Shown: piece by piece, positions 54,342-64,000 of the stretch
Position numbering within the stretch: the stretch's first letter is position 1
Layout of the letters: each line of letters begins with the position of its first letter
Assembly: GCA_033439265.1 (NCBI GenBank)
Contig: JAVTVX010000001.1
Coordinates: forward strand, 19,858,608 to 19,922,607
Origin: Dillenia suffruticosa
Taxonomy: Eukaryota; Streptophyta; Magnoliopsida; Dilleniales; Dilleniaceae
Direction: 5' to 3'
DNA: 64,000 nt
Notes under the pieces: generated by a model
The model's input: only the letters and a program-made list of their open reading frames with translations
What the model was told of the DNA's origin: nothing
The model's database searches: none
Made by a program: the position numbers and the translations under genes

Positions 54342-57300
54342 TCAATTATCAACTCCAAACCCCTTGAAGTCCTTTGCTGTTTCCCCGACCAGATCCCCCT
54401 CAGATGAACTGACAATATTTTCTGATACTAAAGATGATGCACCCTCGTCTTTACCCTCCGTATCTTTGGATTCTACAGCATTGAGAGACGTCTCACCTGG
54501 ATCAGAGACTGTTACCGACGAGGACAATTTTTCTTCTAACTGTTTGCTTCTCTCACCATCTACCAGATCAGGGATTCCCTTCAGTTGGATTTCCCCATGA
54601 TCTTTGGGATCAAGCTCCATTAAGCCAGATTCAGCATAGGCTGTTTCCACAGATTGCAAAGCAGGGTTATCATCTCCACTGCCACCAATACCAATCGCTT
54701 GCAAAGATTTTTGTGTTCCCAACGGGTAGGTTTCTGCGTTTTCACTTCCATCACCATCACCTGCAACATTTACACTGTCCGCAGGTTGTTGGATCTCATC
54801 ACCATCTGTTGGAACTAGATCCACTGATTGTGATTGAATAGGTTTCAACTCTGGGACATTTTTCTCTCCACCCTCACTACCTGTAGCTTCTGTTAGCAAT
54901 GTTTCAGTTTCTGAACCTGCTTCAGTGTTTGCAGTCTTCTCCCTGCAATCTCCACCAAATTCAACACTAGTTGTCATTTGGACTCCCTGATCCTTTGGAA
55001 CAAGCTCCACCAAGCCAGTATCATTGCCCACGAACAGAATTGGTTCCAACTCTGGGGGCTCTTTGGCCTCAGTCCCACCAACAGACTCAGATTCTGATGC
55101 CTCTATATTTTCCCTCTCCAACCCAGCACCCTTAATGCCTGGGAACTGGACTTCTTTATGGTTTTCTGGGACAACCTCCAAGCCACCAGCTTCAGCATCC
55201 ATTGATTGTTCGGTTTCCAACTTAGGGATTCCTTTTTCCTCATTCCCACCAGCCAGAGCTTGCACAACTGACTGAGATTCTGATGGGCCTGCTTCAATAT
55301 TATCTCCCTTCAACTCAGCACCCTCAATGCTAGTAGGCAGTTGGATTTCAACATGATCGACCGGGATAACCTCCTTCAGGCCAGATTTGGCATCCATTGA
55401 TTCATTGGTTTGCAATTTGGGAGATCCTTTGTCCTCATTCTCACCAGCCAGAGTTTCACACACAACAGTTTCTGATGTGCTTGCTTCAATGTTGTGAGTC
55501 TCCAACGTGCCACTCTCAATGCCTGTAGGAGGTTGAACTCCATCATCATTCGGGCCAAGCTCCGTTGGGCCAGATTTAGTATCTGTTGATTCATTGGTTT
55601 CCAATTTGGGAGATACTTTGTCATCATTCTCACCAGCCAGAGCTTCACGCACAACAGTTTCTGATGTGCTTGCTTCAATGTTGTGAGTCTCCAATGTGGC
55701 ACTTTCAATGCCTGTAGGCGGTTGAAGTCCATCATCATTTGGGACAAGCTCCATCAGGCCAGATTTAGTATCTGTTGATTCATTGGTTTCCAATTCGGGA
55801 GATCCTTTGTCCTCATTCTCACCAGCCAGAGCTTCACGCACAACAGTTTCCGATGTGCTTGCTTCAATGTTATGTGTCTCCAACGTGGCACTCTCAATGC
55901 CTGTAGGCAGCTGAACTCCATCATCATTTGGGACAAGCTCCATCGGCCCAGTTTTAGTATCTGTTGATTGAACAATCTCCAACTTGAGGGATTCTTTGTC
56001 CCCACTTCCATTTCCTGGAGCTTTTTCCGTAACCATTTGAGTTTCTGATGGACCAACTTCTACATTGTAACTTTCTAAAACAGCATGGCCACTAAGCGGT
56101 CGAATTTCATCATGATCCTTTGAGACAGCCTCAATTTGTTTAGATTCATCATCAAAAGACTGCACAGATTCCATTGTCCTGGGCTCAGGATTGACATCCA
56201 CCAGGAATGGAGCTTCCGGCAAAGCCAATGGTGTTTCCACATGAACTGCTTCCTCATTGCAGATCCCATCAAAACAAGCTCCAGAAGTTTCAACACCACT
56301 TGGCAGCTGATCTTTATCTTGATTTTGAGAAACAAGCTCCACCGCAGATTCCCAACCCACTGATTGCTGAAATTCCAGGGTAGGAACCTTTTCATCCTCA
56401 TCCATATCACAACTTTCATCATGGGCAACCTCAGTACTGTAAATGCTGGAAGCCAAATCAGTTTCATCACATGCTAACCTATGTTCAGCATCAATTGACT
56501 TCACAGCTTCCAACATTTGGCCTTTATCATCCTTCCCATCAGAAACTGGAGCTTTGTGTGTTGCTGTTTCCATTGCTAAACTGTCCACGTCCACCGGTTC
56601 ATCACTCAGGCTGGCTTGCAGTTCAATTTCAGGATCTTCTTGGACAGGCTCCATCTTTTCAGTTCTATTAGAGATCAAAGCGACATCCATCTGGTCATCC
56701 TCGTCACTCATGCCCATATTACTATCTTTTACATTTTTATTCCTTTCCATTGAAATTCCTGAGTTGTCTACTACAGAAGCCTCAATTGAAGTGGAAGCAT
56801 TACTGACCAATGCATAACCGAGTGCAGATGTGCTAGGTCCCGGATGATCTTCAATAACATAGCCATCTTGAGAATGCTTTGAAGCTCCAACAATGACTTC
56901 ATCAAACCCATGGGAAGAGCCACAAGCAGTTCCAGTATCATCACAAAATTCTTTGGTGGTCGGAGCTTCTAAAATAGCCTCATTAATGTCATCGGGTACG
57001 GCGCTACTCTCTGGATGATCCATACTTGGACAGGTGGCTTCAATCGAGTCACCATGATTTCCAGACACTGCAAAATCTTCTACATCAGCATCAAATTGTA
57101 CAACAGAAGCTTCAAAATTACACAATTTCGACCCATCTTCAATTGAGCAGGCACCAAGCCCAACCACCTTGGCTGAGTGATCAAGTTTATCAGAAGAACA
57201 GCCTTCAGCTAAATCATTTTCGGTTACTGGACTTGCAGAGGCTTCTGAACCATCATTTTTCCCATCAGGAGTAAGGGGGATGAATGGCTTCTGATCCGAG

Positions 57301-60300
57301 ATGGCCTCCGATGTGCATATGGGCATGGTATCTGGTTGATCATGAACTTCAGAAAGCAGAGGTACAGCACTATCATCTCCCAAAGAATCCAAAGTCTGCT
57401 CATCTGACTTTTGAGTTGGCTGATCAGCGGGTTTAACGGTAAAAGTAGGGCAATCTTGTACTTCATCTGGAGCACTCACGCTCTCATGTTCCTTAGGATG
57501 GCCAACAAGGTCATCACTGGGAGAAACATCAGGGATTTGTGCAGTCTGTTAAAGAAATGAAAGAAAGAGTGAGAAGGGATGACTTTGCAAATTTTTAACT
57601 CGATAATAGTCTGTTGCAGTTACCAACAAGTTCATATACATGAAATCATTTCACACAATTTTGTAAACTCGTAACGTATTACAATCAGTAATGTCTTTGG
57701 ATTGCATCATACAACAGAAAAGGATTGCTTTGCACATGCAAGCTTATAAACTCCAAAGATAATAACCGTATCATTAATTCATTCATTTAATTTTTTTAAA
57801 GGGAAAATGAATAAAAAAGAATGAGAAAAAGCAAAGCATGAGATACAAAACAGAAATCAGAAAACATAGTACAACAAACTGAGCCTTATTTCCAAAATTT
57901 GGGGTTGGCCATTTGAGAGACAAAACATAGTGCTTCATGTAAAGCCTAAAATTGTGTGTAACGTTGCTGGACATGACCAAGCCAAAGAAGCACTTGCACC
58001 ACCTGCAACCACACCAAGAGGGGTCTCTCTGCAAGCTATCTTGAGAGGAGATCTTTTTCGAATGTCATAAAAATCCTTCAAAACAAAGAAGCGACCTAAA
58101 GAATACATGCATTGCGAATAGCCCCTATCTCAGATATCCGACCAGCTATGCAAACATTCTAATTTGAAACAAGTAGTTAACCCCATCCATCCAAATAAAG
58201 ATCTTGCTCATAAAATAAAAATTACGGCTTAAAGAATGTATCTGCCAATCATGATTCCTAACCAAATGCACATCTCAAAGCACTCTCACTAACTCCTGTC
58301 TCAAGCAAACACTTCCTTAACATGCTTGGAGATAAATAGATTTTTAGTAAATGCACACTTAATTATCCATCATGGAAAAGCTTGGATTCTCTGTTAATCA
58401 GATCAATCTTCACAAAAGGAGAGGAAAAAGAAGGGAACTGCCCTTTAATTATGGTTAAGCTGTGCTCCTTAATTAACATTCATACCTTAACACAATTAAC
58501 TGGTCTCCAAATATAACCCTTATTCACAAACTTCTACAACTGCTATAAAAAGGACTTCATTGAAGAAATGATACACCAAATACCACACCTCTAATAAGAG
58601 GTAACTCAACCATACAAATTTCACCAAATTAAATGAACATTGACCACATAAAGCCACCAAAAATCTGTGTCCTCCACTTTTTGAACAATGACACAAAATA
58701 CAAGACTCTTGGACAGGGTACTCATGATCAAACTAAGATTCCCTGCCTCCCAACTTATTTTGGCATCTTCTCATTTGTTTGAGAACTTACAGTCACTATA
58801 TGCAAAGTAAATCGCCTTCTAACTAAATACACAATTATAATTACCAGAAAACCCAGAACCAATTAGGTGTCATACTTCCAATGATTGACTGCTTCCCATC
58901 AGCCAACTGATGTATCTATATGGTCCTACGCCATACTACATAAAACTATCTCACTTACCAAAGCCATGCAAAGCCTTAAAAGAAAAATAAAATTAAGATT
59001 AGCCTGAAAATATGTAAACCATCTATCTAAATTATTCAAAAAGGGAAAACAGCCCAATCCGCACCCCTACCACCCAACAATGTGAGCACAAGATAGTCCC
59101 CTTTCATTTGTCTAATGGCAGAGAGATTTTTGAGCTGTAGAATTATTTACAAACATATTATGAAATGGGACATACCGATACTTGAGCTGTAGAATTAGGT
59201 CCAGAAGCAACATCAAATGGCTCGTCAGATTGAACTTGTTCACTGAATGAATGTGTGGGAGATGCAGCCAAACATATATCAGGAATAATGGTCCCAGCAT
59301 GTCCCACAGTATTGGAAGCAGTAGCATCATCTTTTGCACCTTTCAATGAACATATCACAGCACTATCTTCACAAACAGGAGTGGAATGATCTTTATTCAA
59401 TTCACCGGGAACAGCAAAAACTTCAGAAGCAGATTCATCATTTTCAATGCTGCATGCAGCGAAATTCTCTCTTGACCCTTCTATTGAGCATTCAGAAACT
59501 TCGGTTTTACCAGTAACGTTGTAACCATCATTTTTCTGGATATCATCATGTATCACATGAACACCAGTTGCGGACACATCATGTCCCACCTCATTAGTAA
59601 TAGCCTCTTCTTTTGGCTCCTCCAAAGCAGAGATAGGGACCACTGCATCTGACAACTCACGATTGCAATAACTGGCAGTATCCATGGATTCATTACCAGC
59701 TGATTCAGAGAGCCCTGCAGTGTTGTTATCAATGTCACATCCACCAGAATCAACTGGGTGGTCTTCAGTTACACGTTCAGCCTGGATATTATCACCCACA
59801 ATTATATTTGCACCATTGTCAGGTTTGCTGCTGACACAAGGAAGATATGATTTTGAAGGCTGTTCCAAAGAAACTTCCATATTATTTTCAGATTTCTCTT
59901 TTGTCACAACAGAAACCAGAACTTCATCCTTAGATGCCAAGGATGAAGCCCAGTGAATGCTGGAAGACTCAACACAAGAATCATGAAAAACATGATCAGG
60001 ATTAAGGGGAACCTTAGAAGTGGCCTCCATATCAATCTCTGTGTTTGATTTCACTTCAACAAGAGAACTTAGATCTGTCAAGTCCTTACCCAAGGCCAGA
60101 GGTGGCTTGCATTCAGGAACAGAATCCATAGGCATTGACATGTTGGCACGATCTAGTTCAAGAATCTTGACCTCTTTAACCTTTGTATCATCCTCTTTCC
60201 CCTCTTGTTTCTCATAATTGTCTGTAGGAAGCCCAGGCATCACAACAGATGAAGTTGAATAAATGTTATCCTCCAGCTGATAATTTGTCACTTCAACTAC

Positions 60301-63300
60301 AGCTCTGCTTGTTTCAAGTTCAACTAGGGTATTCCCACATTCATTAGTATGAATATCAACCTGGTTATCAGAAATGCGCATGCCAGATGCAGCCTCCATG
60401 ATTAGTGGAGGCACACTGTTTATCTCAGCAGTTTGAGGCTGTTCTTTGGCAGAATCTGAACAGGTGAGATGTGGCTCAGTTTCTTTAGGGGATACATTAT
60501 CCTTTACCTGTGGCACTGCTGCACTCTCATTAACTTTTACTGAGCTCTTATCAGGGAAGTCCATGACACTCGCCATCTCTGATGAACTTGCTTGCCGATT
60601 GGTTTCTGTACAATGCTTGGGTTTCTCAGTTACTTTTGGACTCTGACAAGCAAAACTAACAGGACTACAAGGTTTGCGTGCTTGCTGCTCATCAACATTT
60701 GTATTATGTGAAGTGTTGGTCTCTTCCTTACTTCTTATGGCCGCACTGCTACTCCCCATGTCACCACTTATGACCTCAGATTGACATGGTGATTTGCTTG
60801 ACACAGGGGGAACCTGCTCCAGTGCAGTCCATGTAGTGCTACTTTGAGATATGCAAGCTTGCTGCTGATCAACATTAAGCATCAGCAAAGCATTGTTGTC
60901 TAGCTCACTTCTCACAGCAGGAATAATACTCCCCAACTCCTCAATCTCAGATTGGCATGAAACTTTGCTTGAGAGAAGAGAAACTGGAGCTGCAGAAGTC
61001 TGTTCTAACACTGAACCAGCCACAGCAGATTCACTGGGTAAGATAACTTCCTTCACTAACTTTTCCTCCGACTTTGACAGGCAGATTTGACTGGATTCAG
61101 TGAAATGTTTCTCCACAGAAACAACAGTTGTATCAACCAATCCGGACTCATCCAACTGCTGCCTACCAGGGCCAGAAGACTCTGAATTCTCAGTAGGGCT
61201 AGGTTTCTCATCCAGTATGACATCAGTTTGCATGCCAGAATCACAATTAGATGTATCCACAATTTCCTTGTCAACGGTTTCTTGCCTAACTTCGCTGCCA
61301 CTGGACTTTTTGAGACCACCGTCACTTTCTACTACCGCTGAGCTGATTAAAGGGGCATGAGCAGCCAGCAGTACAGCTCCACTGATATTCAGGTCTTTTT
61401 CTACAGGGCTAGCCTGTACAGCACCAGAAATGGGGCTATCCTTCTTTCTAGACGTTCTCCTAACTGGAGTAAGAGTTTTTCCTATGGTCTTATCAACCCG
61501 GGACTTTGTTTGCCGCAAACGAGTGTGAGGTGGAGTGGACTCATTTGTTATTACATGAGAGCTCATAATAAGTGGATCACCAGGGGGCAAACTTGTTTTG
61601 CCAAATAAAGGATCCATTTGCCTGGACCCAGAAAGGACTTCAGCAACCTTTTCGCCCTTAGAACTAGTAGGCAGCTCAACCTTGGAAACAGTAAAACCAG
61701 GAGGTCCATCGATTGAAACAGTAGGAACAGGTCCAGATTCTGAACTCTCAGAGAGATTTAGCTTCTTATCCGGCATGACACTCATGGAAGCAGAAGCTAC
61801 AGACTTAGGAGATCGATCCAACTTCTGATCTTTTCCAGCTTGCCGAGTATTAACTTGCTTGCCATCCATGTTTGAGTTCATCAATGAATTGAGATTGGTA
61901 TCAGCCGTTTCAGTAGGCACTGCTTTGATTTCCGTTATGGAGGCTTCCTCCTCAGCTTCCCTGTTGCCTGGATTAGTACCAACAATCTTATAATTCCCCT
62001 GAGTGGTGTGAGGAATTGCAGTTTTAACAGGAACCAGCTCAACCATTTTCTGAAGTCCCGAGATGGGGTTAACCTCAAAACTCACAATGGTAGGTGCAGA
62101 CGAAACCACATGGGGCTTACTGGATACCTTCTGTTTGTCATTCACCAAAACTGTACTTGACGAGCAATCAATTATTGGAACAGGATTTATCCCCGAACCA
62201 ACAACTTGCAACTCTGACGCTGCAGATGGCATGCTCAAAACATTCTGCTTGTCTAACACAACGGGTGCAGGCCGTATATCAGCAGCAGCAGGAGACACTT
62301 GCGCCTGCTTCTTTCCCCTACGACGGGGTGCCTGCTGGCCACCTTGAGCCTTATGTGTTTGTCCTTTTGCTTGCACAGGAATAGATGGCAAAGGAGGGGT
62401 AGAAGCAGGAGGTGGAGAGACAGAAGGGAGAGGAGCGGTTGACTGAGGGCTAGGAGCAACAGCTGCAACAGATTGATGCACAGTTGCACTGATCACTTTT
62501 GCACCAGTAGAAGCAGAAACAGAATCTGGGTCAGGAATTTTGGGAACCAGTTCTGTCTGTGGACCTGAATTTTGTTTGCCAGCTTCAGAAGATGCAGGTA
62601 AAACCACTGTAGTAGGAGAGACAACCGATGTTACTCTCTTTGGGCGTCCACGCCCCCGCTTAGAAGGTTGTGTAACCTGTTTGCTCGGCAGCGCTGATGG
62701 TGTTGGCACTGCAGAGGTTTGCGAAGGAGGAGGTGGAGACAAGGATGGTATGGCTGGTTGGGCAGTACTTGGGACTACCAGAGACCCACTGGCAACAGTG
62801 GGCAAGTTTCCTTGCATTGTCCCTTCCTTCGTTTTGGGGGATCCAGGGGAATCAACCTGGCACATCTTCTCAAATTCCTCTTCAGTAAATTGCTCCTCAT
62901 AGGAACGTACCTAAGCAAAGAAAGTAAGTGTCATCAACAAATGATGCGAAACAAACTGATAAACACAGAAGTGTTGCTTAGACTGCAGAGTTTTGAGTGG
63001 AATGCAAACAAACCTCTCTCGCTCGCTTCCCTCGTCCATATTGTTGAGTGTCAAGACCACTACTATTATCACCTTTCCTCTTTACACCAGCACTAACTAC
63101 AGGCCCTACATTAGCCACATCATAGATTTTCATAACCTCATAGAATTGCTTCAGGTCATCATCAGTGACAAGTCGAGAAGGCATGGGAGGCAATGGCTCA
63201 GAACCATCTGTGCCCTGTCCTCTGATCAACCTCTTCCAGGCTGCCTGTGGGTTGAATTTAGTTGCTTTAGTAAGTCAGTCAATAATAGTCAGGAGTAAAT

Positions 63301-63566
63301 AGATTAAAGGTATGAAGCTCCGACGAGGGCATGGAACACAACACAACATAGACATGGTGATACAGAAAAGTTCTAAAAGAATTTTACACGACTGTAAGTT
63401 ATAAGGTGCTGTATCATATCATGTCTAAGAACCATGTCCGTGTTGATTCAGCATAGGATCCAAGGCTAGCATTACAGGCAAAAAAACAAGCAGTCAACCA
63501 AAGCCTACCATTTCTTCTTCCCTCCTTTGCTGGTCAACTGATTCAAATATGTCAATCTCTGATTCA
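54342..63566 (-). CDS. SYD: SPLAYED (SYD) chromatin remodeller, C-terminal part (partial)
   Basis: The last four exons of a large SNF2-family ATPase gene: 63509-63566, 63014-63244, 59176-62910 and 54342-57545, phase-consistent, giving about 2408 residues; earlier exons lie beyond the window. SYD is a catalytic subunit of plant SWI/SNF complexes that moves nucleosomes at developmental and stress genes. The first exon here (ESEIDIFESVDQQRREEEM) is the end of the SnAC region that follows the helicase. It is followed by LIRGQGTDGSEPLPPMPSRL, YGRGKRAREVRSYEEQFTEE and FEKMCQ, characteristic of SYD. Exon 59176-62910 has an AT-hook, KRGRGRPKRV (about 62638-62666), and Ser/Pro/Val-rich, probably disordered sequence. 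The terminal exon is acidic and contains about ten degenerate repeats of about 62 residues. Shadow frames over this region are not genes. Confidence 0.88.
55381..55947 (-). repeat. Three near-identical 189-bp tandem repeats in the SYD last exon
   Basis: Units 55381-55569, 55570-55758 and 55759-55947 each encode 63 residues containing TLETHNIEASTSETVV and LAGEN. They lie in a longer array of degenerate units (roughly 54600-56350) marked by recurring PxxIESA...NIEA...SE and MELVP motifs. The period is a multiple of three, so copy number can change without a frameshift. Confidence 0.9.
57546..59175 (-). other. Intron of SYD (about 1.6 kb)
   Basis: Starts with donor TCG/GTATGT and ends with acceptor TTTCTTTAACAG. 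No coding content or element recognised inside. Confidence 0.7.
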
Positions 63567-64000
63567 CTGCATATATAGAAAGAAACATGAGACAATAAAC
63601 AATTTGACGACCATACAGCAAAGCCAAAATTCATGCCCTAAACTAGCAGGAGATTGCTGAGTGAATCAAATTACTGATTACCAGGGGCCCTTGGGTCCAA
63701 TGGTACCCAAGGCTCCTCTCTTGACCTGAGTTGTCAAGTTTGAGCCCTCATCCCCCAACCAAAAAGAAAAGAAAAGAAAAAAGATTACTCATTCCATTAT
63801 GATAAAGGACAAATTGGCAATAACATTATATAACAAATCTTATATCCACCAGGTGTCACTCTAAACCCATCCAGTGGAAAACAGAGCATTAAAAAATTAA
63901 GCAATATCGTTACAAACTACACCAAGGCCATGTTTGGATCGCCGTGGGAATCAGAATCAGAATGATTTGCATTTTTCATTCCAAATTTCTAGGAATCGTT
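63567..64000 (-). other. SYD upstream intron, running off the window
   Basis: No exon seen between 63567 and the edge, so the preceding SYD exon lies outside. It contains the SINE-like piece at 63676-63785. Confidence 0.6.
63676..63785 (+). mobile_element. SINE-like element in SYD intron
   Basis: A-box-like TGGGTCCAATGG, B-box-like AGTTTGAGCCC (8 of 11 positions) about 45 bp later, and a purine A-rich 3' tail (AAAAAGAAAAGAAAAG). Possible short target repeats GATTAC on both sides (about 63676 and 63784). Orientation is opposite to the host gene. Confidence 0.45.

Noticed and set aside
55381..55947. CRISPR-like regular repeats
   Set aside because: Contiguous 189-bp coding tandem units without spacers, in a plant gene.
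54342..62902. Numerous overlapping frames in SYD exons on both strands
   Set aside because: Shadow frames of two very long, compositionally biased coding exons.

Overview
This window is nuclear DNA of a flowering plant, most likely a dicot. The genes have short AT-rich introns with GT/AG borders, several proteins are plant-specific (class III peroxidases, SPLAYED, DUF3444 J-proteins, a plant RINGv protein), and the spacers hold plant-type microsatellites and LINE, SINE, MITE and LTR debris. I see no bacterial, organellar or viral gene block and cannot name the species.

Layout: 0.9-8 kb holds two class III peroxidase genes in tandem on the minus strand. The downstream one (929-2356) is a pseudogene with a lost distal histidine, an in-frame stop and a frameshift; the upstream one (5550-7882) is intact. 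At 11 kb there is a small uncharacterised minus-strand gene. At 13.3-15.6 kb is the spliceosomal U1 snRNP protein C gene (plus strand). At 21.2-27.4 kb is a membrane RINGv-type E3 ligase gene (plus strand) whose first coding exon lies inside a recent 392-bp tandem duplication. Convergent to it, 28.1-33.7 kb, is an eight-exon gene for a tandem-BRCT DNA-damage protein. At 34.0-35.7 kb are a terminal-inverted-repeat element with a GC/pyrimidine-rich core and a SINE with clean target-site duplications. At 36.3-39.5 kb is a large intronless-CDS J-domain/DUF3444 protein with a probable 3-kb 5'UTR intron leading to a TATA promoter at 42.6 kb.

From 43 to 53.5 kb lies a decayed region: two RTE-like LINE relics in opposite orientations, copia-like LTR pieces and a primer-binding site, and fragments of a PPR gene, an F-box gene and a dehydroquinate dehydratase/shikimate dehydrogenase gene. 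From 54.3 kb to the window edge runs the C-terminal part of SPLAYED (SYD), a SNF2-family chromatin remodeller, minus strand, including a degenerate repeat array of about 62 residues per unit with a recent 189-bp expansion.

The intact genes are unrelated housekeeping or regulatory loci (splicing, chromatin, DNA repair, protein quality control, cell wall/ROS), as is usual for plant chromosomes; there is no operon-like cluster. The main interest is in gene decay and small-scale duplication rather than a new multi-gene system. All exon borders were worked out by hand from reading frame and splice-site consensus, with no transcript evidence.
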